Both the position numbers and the translations under genes were made by a program. This document shows, piece after piece, positions 10,485 to 17,677 of a stretch of 64,000 bases of DNA; position 1 is the first letter of the stretch; each line of letters begins with the position of its first letter. The DNA comes from CAIUGU01 sp965279735 (GTDB lineage Bacteria; Pseudomonadota; Gammaproteobacteria; Steroidobacterales; Steroidobacteraceae), in NCBI GenBank assembly GCA_965279735.1, contig OZ257260.1, forward strand, positions 2,418,001 to 2,482,000, read 5' to 3'. A model generated the notes under the pieces. It had not been told where the DNA came from. It searched no databases and saw only the letters and a list, made by a program, of their open reading frames with translations.

Positions 10485-10862
10485 TCAGGAGTCCGTGATC
10501 CTCCGCCCCCTGCCGGTCTGCCGACGTTCTACCCGGCCATCCCATCGACCGTTGAGAGTGTTGATACCAACATCTTCTTCCCGGCGAGGCTCCTCGGCCC
10601 GACGATCAGGGTGATGCTGATAACGGCACGTGCACTGTCCTGCATCGCAGGTCTTGAGCGGAAGGGCGGGAGCCTCTGAAGAGAGGAAGCGGGAAAGCAT
10701 GCTCGTGCGGGCTGCCTTGCACGCTCGCTGTCCGGGCATGATCGATACGGCGTGGTAGGGATTCGAAACGGTGTGGGAGGTGACGTGCTCACCTTTCACC
10801 TTCGATTTGTAATGGAACAGGGTCTTGAGAGACAGCCGTGACAAATTGAAGGTGAGCGCCAT
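10485..10862 (-). CDS. Conserved hypothetical protein, paralogue of the next gene
   Basis: 125-residue protein of unknown function. I start it at the ATG at 10862, which follows GGGAG with six-base spacing; a GTG at 10919 would add 19 residues. Most striking are LFHYKSKVKGEHVTSHTVSN near the N-terminus, RFLSSEAPALPL in the middle, and C-TCRY-HH-DRR followed by an arginine-rich C-terminal tail (GRRITDS). The Cys/His cluster could bind metal. It shares all of these with the protein encoded at 11142-11552, so the two arose by tandem duplication. No signal peptide; not recognisably related to the sugar-pathway genes beside it. Confidence 0.75.
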   Translation of the reverse strand: MALTFNLSRLSLKTLFHYKSKVKGEHVTSHTVSNPYHAVSIMPGQRACKAARTSMLSRFLSSEAPALPLKTCDAGQCTCRYQHHPDRRAEEPRREEDVGINTLNGRWDGRVERRQTGRGRRITDS

Positions 10863-11141
10863 GGAGATCTCCCAAGCAATTTTCGTACCACAGTAAGGGA
10901 AACCCCGAAACCACGACACGGAGAAAGGCGCGCAGGATACCTAGATCTGCGACTTTCGTCACGCTTTCCAGGCGGAAATTAGTCGGCCAACCCCGGCTCA
11001 TTTGGCCCGCTGAATTGCGGCCTTACTGAATTTGGCGCGTCATTCAGCGCGTGCCGCACGAACTCCTATCGATCCGTCCGTCGCACCAGGCGGGAACACA
11101 TGGGCCTGCAAACAAAAGGTTGTGGTGCATTGAAGATCCCC

Positions 11142-11552
11142 TTAGCGGTCGGTTATCCGCCGCCCCCTTCGTACCCGCCGGTCGACCCCTCGCCAAATCC
11201 CATCAATGGTGACAACCTGGATATCGGATTCGCGCCTGGGTTCATCGGTGCGCCGGTCAGCGTGATGCTCATAACGACAGGTACATGAGACGGCCGTACA
11301 ATCCGGCAGCGGCAGGCTGGGAGCGTCCGCAGACAGGAACCGCCGCTGAACCTGCTCCCGCGCTTGCCGGCAGGCTTTTACGCCCGGCACCACCGATACG
11401 GCATGGTAAGGATTCGAAACGCGGTGGGTCGTAACCCGCTCACCGCGTACTTTCGATTTGTAGTGAAAGAGTGCGCCCAGCGACCAGCGCGAAAAATTGA
11501 ACGCCAACTTCCTGCTCTCTTGCAGCGACGCTTCGGGAGCGACCGCAATCAC
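11142..11552 (-). CDS. Conserved hypothetical protein, tandem paralogue
   Basis: 136-residue paralogue of the protein at 10485-10862, same strand, 279 bp upstream. Conserved blocks are LFHYKSKVRGERVTTHRVSN, RFLSADAPSLPL, CTCRYEHHADRR, EPRRESD and the final RGRRITDR. The start is GTG at 11552 and the first ~15 residues are not conserved, so the true start may be slightly downstream. The strongly basic C-terminus and the C-x-C-x(3)-HH-x-DRR cluster are the only functional hints: a nucleic-acid- or metal-binding role is possible but not shown. Between the two copies lies ~280 bp without another gene. Confidence 0.75.
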   Translation of the reverse strand: MIAVAPEASLQESRKLAFNFSRWSLGALFHYKSKVRGERVTTHRVSNPYHAVSVVPGVKACRQAREQVQRRFLSADAPSLPLPDCTAVSCTCRYEHHADRRTDEPRRESDIQVVTIDGIWRGVDRRVRRGRRITDR

Positions 11553-11610
11553 GATACCGCAATAATTCGTGGGTCCAATCTGTATTGTTTACACGTCCGC
11601 AGCGAGTACG

Positions 11611-11635
11611 AAAACGCCTTTAAAACAGGCGTTTT
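11611..11635 (-). terminator. Hairpin terminator after the GT4 gene
   Basis: Perfect 9-bp inverted repeat AAAACGCCT / AGGCGTTTT with a seven-base loop, 45 bp past the stop of the glycosyltransferase gene on the minus strand. It ends in a short T run in that direction, as expected of an intrinsic terminator. Confidence 0.7.
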
Positions 11636-11680
11636 ACCGGGCAGGATTTGCAGAGCTGTCGTCGACAGACGACAAACAAA

Positions 11681-12925
11681 TCATGCAGCGGTGAGTTGAT
11701 CGGCAGAAGATGCCGCCATCTCGGTCTTCGCGCGCTCCGGAACAGAAGCGGCGACCGTGGCAGAGCCGGCGTACACATCGTGATGACGCTGCAGCGAACG
11801 CAGAAGATTGAAGTTTGCAAGCGCGTGCTGCCTTGAACCCCGGGCAAGAAACGCGCGTCGCTCCGGCGGCATTTCCATCACTCGCGTAATCCCGCGCGTC
11901 AGCGAAGCCTGGCTGCCGGGCTCCACCGAAACACCGTAGTCCCCCACGACCTCGCCTTGTGCGCCCATGCCCGTCGCGACGCACGTTATGCCGCACAGCA
12001 TCGCCATCGCGATCGTCATCCGCATCTCGTCGTTCAGCGACGTTGAACACACGACGTCGCAGGCATTGAACAACGCGGCGCTATCCGACCACTCACCGAG
12101 CAATCGCACGCGCGTGGCCAGCGTACCGCCGCCGACCAGTGCCATCAGGGGCGCATTGCCGCGCTGGATGCCGCGTCCCGCGAGAAGAATCTGGGTATGG
12201 GGATTGGCGCGGATGATGTCGCCCACGGCCTTGAAGAAAGTGATGTGGTCATACTCCGTCTGGAAAGGCGCCTGCATGCCGATCACGAAGGCATTGGCTG
12301 GCAACTCAAGCTGTTCACGCACGCGTTTGCGGGCAGCAAAATCCGGCTTGTATCGCTCGACATCCACGCCAGGCGCAATCACCGTGGATTTCGGATGAAC
12401 GAAGCCCGCGCGTCGATGCCGCGTCAATGCCATTTCGGAACTGTAGACAATCTCGTCGGCTTCGCGTGCAAACCTGATTGCGGTCTTCAGCTTCAGCTGC
12501 GCGATCTGCCCGCTGTTTGCGGGCAATGCATCGGTGCCTGTCATGCTCCACACCAGACGCGGCTTTGCCTTGCTCACCTTGACCAGCAGGACACTGGCGA
12601 TCTGCGCGGTGTAACCCCACGCATGCACGACATCAGGTTTGAACGCCCGCGCGAGTTTCATCAGTTCGCGCGGAGCCAGCAGCGATCCGCGACGTTGCGA
12701 CAGCTTGAGTTCGTGAACGGGAATGCCACCCTGCCTCAGCACCGCCGCATGCGGGTGACCGGGCGCGAAATAGACGACCTGGTTCTGGACCTTTCTGCGA
12801 TCACCCCGCACGAGGAGCGGCAACAGCATGCCGTTCACATTGGCATTGCCTTCGGTCCCGCTGCTGACCAGATGCAGCACTCTGAGGGGACGCGCTCTCG
12901 TATCGCTGGCAGGGACTTGGGTCAC
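11681..12925 (-). CDS. GT4-type glycosyltransferase
   Basis: 414-residue GT-B-fold glycosyltransferase. The N-terminal Rossmann domain starts VLHLVSSGTEGNANVNGML and includes DVVHAWGYTAQIAS; the linker region has VIAPGVDVERYKP, typical of the acceptor/donor boundary in GT4 enzymes; the C-terminal domain carries ILLAGRG, VRLLGEWSDSAALFNACDVVCSTSLNDEMRM and an ATGMGAQGEVVGDYG block corresponding to the donor-nucleotide-binding ExxG(x)E region, here somewhat altered. Likely transfers a sugar to a polysaccharide or glycolipid on the cytosolic face. No other glycan gene is adjacent, so it is probably an orphan. Donor and acceptor cannot be told. Confidence 0.83.
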   Translation of the reverse strand: MTQVPASDTRARPLRVLHLVSSGTEGNANVNGMLLPLLVRGDRRKVQNQVVYFAPGHPHAAVLRQGGIPVHELKLSQRRGSLLAPRELMKLARAFKPDVVHAWGYTAQIASVLLVKVSKAKPRLVWSMTGTDALPANSGQIAQLKLKTAIRFAREADEIVYSSEMALTRHRRAGFVHPKSTVIAPGVDVERYKPDFAARKRVREQLELPANAFVIGMQAPFQTEYDHITFFKAVGDIIRANPHTQILLAGRGIQRGNAPLMALVGGGTLATRVRLLGEWSDSAALFNACDVVCSTSLNDEMRMTIAMAMLCGITCVATGMGAQGEVVGDYGVSVEPGSQASLTRGITRVMEMPPERRAFLARGSRQHALANFNLLRSLQRHHDVYAGSATVAASVPERAKTEMAASSADQLTAA

Positions 12926-13006
12926 GGTGGGCTCGCAGGAAAGAACTGGGGCGAAATCCTAGCAGCGAGCGCCCCGCGCAACGTCAAGGAAACCTCACGG
13001 TGAGCG

Positions 13007-13032
13007 TCAACTGTTAACAGCCGCACAGTTGA
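13007..13032 (-). terminator. Candidate terminator hairpin after attH
   Basis: Perfect 8-bp inverted repeat TCAACTGT / ACAGTTGA with a ten-base loop, 15 bp past the AttH-like stop. No T tract follows, so it may be a weak or factor-dependent terminator or an mRNA 3' end protector. Confidence 0.4.
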
Positions 13033-13046
13033 TTGGCTGCAAATGC

Positions 13047-14120
13047 CTAAAAACGCAGACGAGTGCCGTATCCGGTGAGTTCCAGATACCCTCGCCCGAC
13101 CGTCTGCCCTGCCTCATCGATGAGCTCCACTGCACCTTCCCAGTAAATCGTGCCGGTGCTGCGTCTCGAATCGCTTTCCTGGTCATCGAGCAACGGTCGT
13201 ACCGTGTACCAGTGATCGCCCGCGCGAACGCGCCATTCCACCGGGTACGCAATCGCAGTCCGTGGCGAGCGCCAGCGACGCAGCACTTGCCATTCGATTT
13301 CCCCCGGCTCGAAGACGGACACATTCCCGCCACTCGCGGATCTCGCACTGCCCCCCGCCCAATGCTGGCCGTTCTCGGCATCGCGCATGCGAAAAACCAT
13401 CAACGCTCCGCCATCGTCGAGATTGATGCCGAGCCAGTCCCAACCCTGGGCCGCCTCATCGAGTAGTGTGCTCGACCACTCATGATCGAACCACGCGGTA
13501 CCGTGCACACGCAACGTCCTGCCTTGCACGATCGCTCGACCCGTGACGGCAAGCTGTGGCTGGCTGTAGTAGTGACTCGCGGATTCCCGCGCAGGTCCTT
13601 TCTGGCTGAAGCCTGCTGCCCCTTGCAACAAAGGTGGTTGAGTCCTGACAAGCTCGAGCTCCAGATCGAAATCCTTCGCCGGCACACGGACACGATAGCG
13701 ATCGCCTTCCTGGCGCAGTGACCAGTCCTCGAGCACGACGTCCGTGGTGCCCTCCCTTGCTTCCGCCAGCCCGAAGCCCGCGCGGGCAGAACGTTCGTCA
13801 TGCAGCAGCTTGCCGATCTGCGGATCGCTGATCGCCGCATGCGCAAACAATAGCTGGCGCGCCGCGAAGCGCGAGGGATTCTCCTCATCCAGACCGGGAC
13901 GATGCCGGAAAAACGTCACCTGGAAACCGCGTGACATGCCCTTCTCGTCCTCGATCCAGCCGGTGACATACCACCATTCGGTGCGGAACTCCGGGTGGCT
14001 GCCTTCATCCTGCGGGAACACGATCGGCGTGTCCGCCATGACCGGCGGGTACTCGGCCGCGGTCGCACCGAACGCAAGTTGCAGCAGGATCGTGAGCAGC
14101 GTGATCGACCTGAACATCAC
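13047..14120 (-). CDS. Exported AttH/CrtC-family lipocalin-like protein
   Basis: 357 residues with an N-terminal signal peptide ending near TAAEYP. The body matches the AttH/carotenoid 1,2-hydratase-like fold (two lipocalin-like barrels): EFRTEWWYVTGWI, RGFQVTFFRHRPG, FAHAAISDP, GTAWFDHEWSSTLL and GWDWLGINLDDG are family hallmarks. Members sit with an ABC ATPase and FtsX-like permease (attEFGH-type loci) and are thought to act in the periplasm on a lipid or hydrophobic molecule; the reaction is unproven. Its ATG overlaps the permease stop by four bases (ATGA), so it is translationally coupled as the last gene of a three-gene operon. Confidence 0.85.
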   Translation of the reverse strand: MMFRSITLLTILLQLAFGATAAEYPPVMADTPIVFPQDEGSHPEFRTEWWYVTGWIEDEKGMSRGFQVTFFRHRPGLDEENPSRFAARQLLFAHAAISDPQIGKLLHDERSARAGFGLAEAREGTTDVVLEDWSLRQEGDRYRVRVPAKDFDLELELVRTQPPLLQGAAGFSQKGPARESASHYYSQPQLAVTGRAIVQGRTLRVHGTAWFDHEWSSTLLDEAAQGWDWLGINLDDGGALMVFRMRDAENGQHWAGGSARSASGGNVSVFEPGEIEWQVLRRWRSPRTAIAYPVEWRVRAGDHWYTVRPLLDDQESDSRRSTGTIYWEGAVELIDEAGQTVGRGYLELTGYGTRLRF

Positions 14121-16633
14121 CAGTCTTCCTTCACGGCGCGAATGACATCGTCCTTGAGCGCCATGCGTCCGCTCCAGACCGCCGTCAGGGCCGCTGCTGC
14201 AATCAACGTCACGCTGAGCAGCGCCAGCAGGCTCCAGGGGAAGAAGACATCCATGCTCCAGTGAAACGATTGCCGGTTGACGACGTAGATGAGGATGAGG
14301 CTGACGACAGAACCAATCACCAGTCCCGCAACGACACCCACGGCACCGAGCAACGCGCCTTCAGACGCGAGCATGAAACCCGTTTGCCTGCGCCTGATTC
14401 CGAGATGCCGCAGAACACCCAGCTCGGCCCTTCGCGCGAGGACCTGCGCGCTGGTACTGGCAGCAATCCCTGCGAGGCCGATGCAGACGGCGATGATCTC
14501 GAGCAGGTAGGTCACTGCAAACGTGCGATCGAAGACACGCAGCGTCAGGGCGCGTATTTCTCCTGGCTGGCGAATGTCGTAGTCAGCGAGGCCCGGCAAC
14601 CGCTCGTGAATCGTCGTGATCAGTTTCGGGATGTCGGCGTCGGGCTCGAGCCATAGCCACGCCGCATTCGCACGCTCATCACCGGTAAGTCGCACGTAGT
14701 TGTCACGATCAAGCACGATGGCGCCGTTCTGCCGTTCATAGTCGCGATAGATCCCGCGCACCGAAAAGCGCACATTCTTCATCGCCAGCGATGCGGTAAA
14801 AACACCGTCGGGCCGGAGACCAACGAGATCGGCTGCGGCTTCAGAGACCCATACCGGTACGGCGTCAGCAGGACCCGGTGTTGCGGCAACCCCTTCCATC
14901 CACAGGGTGCGATCGGCATTGCTCTCGGCAATCGGCCTCGCCACCAGGGCGACAGGACTCTGATGTCCGTCGATGCGGATTTCCGTGAAGCGATTGGGCT
15001 CCACGCGTTCAACGCCCGGCAATGCGCGCAGCAGGTTGACGTCGGATGTCCCCAGATAGGCAGTCTCCCCGGTGAAGCCCGCGCGCAGATACAGATCCGC
15101 AGGCAGGATTTTCTCCAGCCATTGGTCAAGTGAGGTGCGGAAGGACGTGACCATCACGGCCATCGCCACCATCAGGCTGAAACTGACGAGGATCGCAGAG
15201 AGGCTGGTGGTCGCCTGTCGCGCCGTCCCCCTGAGGTGGGCAATCGCAATTTGCCAGGGCACCGAGCGCGTAGCCGGCAACACCCGCAGCACTGCACGCG
15301 TCACGGCAGGCATGAGGAACACGGCTCCGATCAACACCAGTGCAATCGCGGCGTAGCCCGCAAGAGGCAGTCCTTCCACGGCAGGCATGAGCAGCAACCC
15401 GCCGGCGAGCAGCCAGAGAATGAAGCCGGTACCGGTATGGCCGCGCACCGATACCTCCTCAAGGTCTCCCGCTTTCAGTGCGATCGCAGCCGGAATCCGC
15501 GCTGCCGCGAACGCCGGCCGCAACGTGCCGCCCATCGCCGCAGCCGTTCCCAATAGAAAGAAGGTGCTGGTTGCTGCCCAACCCACCTTGAGACCCGGAG
15601 CAACGCCCCGGAAATAGCCCGCACCCAGATCCGCACCAAAAGCCTTGAGGCCGACATCTGCGAGCAGTATTCCGAGCACGACTCCGCACAACGCGCCCAA
15701 CGCGCCGACGATTGCGCCGCCGAGCAGGATGCTTCCGATCTGCTCGCGCGCGGTGACTCCTATCGCATGCAGCAGCGCGATTTCACGCCGGCGTCGAATC
15801 ACGGCAAGCGACTGGGTGGAGTGCACGAGGAATGCGCCGGTGAACAGAGCGACCAGCGCGAGCGCAGTCAGATTGGAGCGATACGCACGCGACAACCGCA
15901 ACGCTTCGTCGGTTTCGGCTCCCGGCGTCGTGACGCTCACCCCCGGCGGGAGCAAGGCGGCTATTTTCGCGCTCACCTCTTCGGATGAAGTGCCTGACTT
16001 GAGGCGGAGTTCGATCCGCTGCAACAGACCGGTTTGCCGCAATCGCCACTGGGCCGTTCCGATATCGAGAACGGCTGCCCGCTGCCGATACACCGACGCA
16101 GGCAGGATGCCGGCCACGTGGAAGCTGACCGGCTCAAGGCCAATCTGCAGCGTCAATGTGTCACCGACTGCCAGGGCAAGATCGCGTGCCGCCACCGGAC
16201 TCAGAAAAACTGCATCTTTTTCCAGCACGCCGAGATTCGTCCGCGGCGATTCAAGGCCGATCGACGGCTGCATGCGGAGGGCGCGGAAGAAATCGATGCC
16301 CAGCACGTCCAGCGTTTCGGGCCGGCCAACGACCCTCGCCCGCACATCGACGATCGGATTGGCGAGCGCCACCTCGGGGATACCGGCGAGCACTGGAAAC
16401 AGTGCTTCGTCAAATCCACCGCTCGTTCCCTGCACGACCAGGTCAGAGAGACCGAACAGGCTGCGCGCCGCCAGCGAGACTTCGTCCGCCGCCGAACGGT
16501 TGACGAGCGTGACGCCGAGGCCGAGGGCAACACCCAGCGCAATCACCAGCACTGCCAGCACCGTTCGCCCGGCCGCATGACGCAAAGGGCCGGTCACCAG
16601 AGCGTCGAGCAACAACGCTCTCGAGGTCCTCAT
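14117..16633 (-). CDS. FtsX/MacB-like ABC transporter permease, double-domain
   Basis: 838-residue inner-membrane permease with two FtsX-type transmembrane modules. An N-terminal helix (residues ~20-45) is followed by a ~200-residue periplasmic MacB-type domain, a three-helix FtsX domain at ~255-370, two extra helices at ~400-450, a helix at ~475 with a second periplasmic domain, and a C-terminal FtsX domain at ~710-830. It pairs with the ATPase encoded just upstream (4-bp overlap) and the AttH-like protein downstream (4-bp overlap). Proteins of this build act as mechanotransmitters or lipid/lipoprotein extractors rather than classic importers. AttF- and AttG-like permease functions appear combined in one chain here. 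Confidence 0.87.
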   Translation of the reverse strand: MRTSRALLLDALVTGPLRHAAGRTVLAVLVIALGVALGLGVTLVNRSAADEVSLAARSLFGLSDLVVQGTSGGFDEALFPVLAGIPEVALANPIVDVRARVVGRPETLDVLGIDFFRALRMQPSIGLESPRTNLGVLEKDAVFLSPVAARDLALAVGDTLTLQIGLEPVSFHVAGILPASVYRQRAAVLDIGTAQWRLRQTGLLQRIELRLKSGTSSEEVSAKIAALLPPGVSVTTPGAETDEALRLSRAYRSNLTALALVALFTGAFLVHSTQSLAVIRRRREIALLHAIGVTAREQIGSILLGGAIVGALGALCGVVLGILLADVGLKAFGADLGAGYFRGVAPGLKVGWAATSTFFLLGTAAAMGGTLRPAFAAARIPAAIALKAGDLEEVSVRGHTGTGFILWLLAGGLLLMPAVEGLPLAGYAAIALVLIGAVFLMPAVTRAVLRVLPATRSVPWQIAIAHLRGTARQATTSLSAILVSFSLMVAMAVMVTSFRTSLDQWLEKILPADLYLRAGFTGETAYLGTSDVNLLRALPGVERVEPNRFTEIRIDGHQSPVALVARPIAESNADRTLWMEGVAATPGPADAVPVWVSEAAADLVGLRPDGVFTASLAMKNVRFSVRGIYRDYERQNGAIVLDRDNYVRLTGDERANAAWLWLEPDADIPKLITTIHERLPGLADYDIRQPGEIRALTLRVFDRTFAVTYLLEIIAVCIGLAGIAASTSAQVLARRAELGVLRHLGIRRRQTGFMLASEGALLGAVGVVAGLVIGSVVSLILIYVVNRQSFHWSMDVFFPWSLLALLSVTLIAAAALTAVWSGRMALKDDVIRAVKEDW

Positions 16634-17322
16634 CCCACGGCCGCCTGCGGCTTCAGGATCAGTCCCTGACGGGTCAGCAGATAGATGCGGTCCGTGGTGG
16701 CCGCAGCCACGGCGGAATGCGTCACCAGGATGCCGGTCGAACCGTCGCGCTTCAGCTGGGCACGCAACAGCTCGAGAACCTGACCTGCGATTTCCGGATC
16801 GAGGTTTCCCGTAGGCTCATCCGCCAGCACGAGAGCAGGCCGATGGACCAGCGCCCTCGCGACAGCCACCCGCTGCATTTCGCCGCCGGAAAGATCCCGC
16901 GGCAGGCTGGCCCGCCGATCGAGCAGACCGACTGCCGCCAGCAGCTCATCGATCCGCTCCGTGGCTTTGGACCCATCGATGCCATTCAGCGCCAGCGGCA
17001 AACCCACGTTCCCTGCGACCGTCAGGTGCGGGAGAAGATGAAAAGCCTGGAAGACGAATCCCATCCGCTGACGACGAAGTCGCGTGCGTGCATCGTCATC
17101 CATCTGCGCAAGACTGCGGCCTTCGAGCAGAACGTCGCCCGAATCAGACACATCGAGGCCGGCGATGAGATTGAGAAGCGTCGATTTGCCAACGCCGGAT
17201 TCACCCATGATCGCGATGTAGTCGCCCGTTCCAAGCTCAAGCGAAACTTCAGCAAGGACCTCGCGCTGGCCTGCAGTTCCTGGAACCGGGTAAGTCTTCC
17301 GTAATTTCGTAAGCGTGAGCAT
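16630..17322 (-). CDS. ABC transporter ATP-binding protein (LolD/MacB-like)
   Basis: 230-residue ATPase of the LolD/MacB/FtsE class that energises the adjacent FtsX-type permease. Walker A is GESGVGKST near residue 40, the Q-loop lies in FVFQAFHLLPHLT, the ABC signature is LSGGEMQRVAVARAL near 140, Walker B is LVLADEPTGNLD and the switch His is in LVTHS. The FQxFHLLP stretch is characteristic of this subfamily. First gene of the ATPase-permease-AttH operon; ATG at 17322. Substrate unknown: the context with an exported lipocalin-like protein suggests a hydrophobic ligand at the inner membrane. Confidence 0.92.
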   Translation of the reverse strand: MLTLTKLRKTYPVPGTAGQREVLAEVSLELGTGDYIAIMGESGVGKSTLLNLIAGLDVSDSGDVLLEGRSLAQMDDDARTRLRRQRMGFVFQAFHLLPHLTVAGNVGLPLALNGIDGSKATERIDELLAAVGLLDRRASLPRDLSGGEMQRVAVARALVHRPALVLADEPTGNLDPEIAGQVLELLRAQLKRDGSTGILVTHSAVAAATTDRIYLLTRQGLILKPQAAVG

Positions 17323-17677
17323 GCGACTTCAGGGTGCGTTTAAGTCCATATAAATCAAATGGATGAATACAGGCCCCAAGGTTCGTGAGTCGCATCGGGA
17401 GAAGCCTGCTTCACTTAAGGCGTCGCCGTTATCGCACGTTTCCGGCGCTGCAATCCGCCCGCTATCATACGGTCGCTCAACGGACGTTGGCGCCCCATGC
17501 GAGAACGCGCTGGCCAGTCAGGCAGCTCCCACCCGTTTGTCAGGGTTCGTCCGACTTGCAGGCAGGACACGCATGCCCCACGCTCGCGGCCTGAACGCAC
17601 GTTAGGTGCCTGTGGTTGTCTCTTAAAGGCTTCCTGGTTTTTAAACTGTCACGCACGGCGGACGTCTCCGCCCTTCT
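17323..17677. other. Divergent intergenic region
   Basis: 355 bp between the ABC operon and the glucan-synthase-like gene, which point away from each other, so promoters for both should lie here. TATCAT at 17463-17468 and the AT-rich stretch at 17340-17360 are possible -10 regions, but no full promoter is convincing. I see no RNA gene, no repeat and no protein-coding frame that I trust. Confidence 0.5.

Noticed and set aside
17323..17677. Hidden tRNA or small RNA in the 355-bp gap
   Set aside because: No cloverleaf, CCA end or conserved RNA motif could be found.
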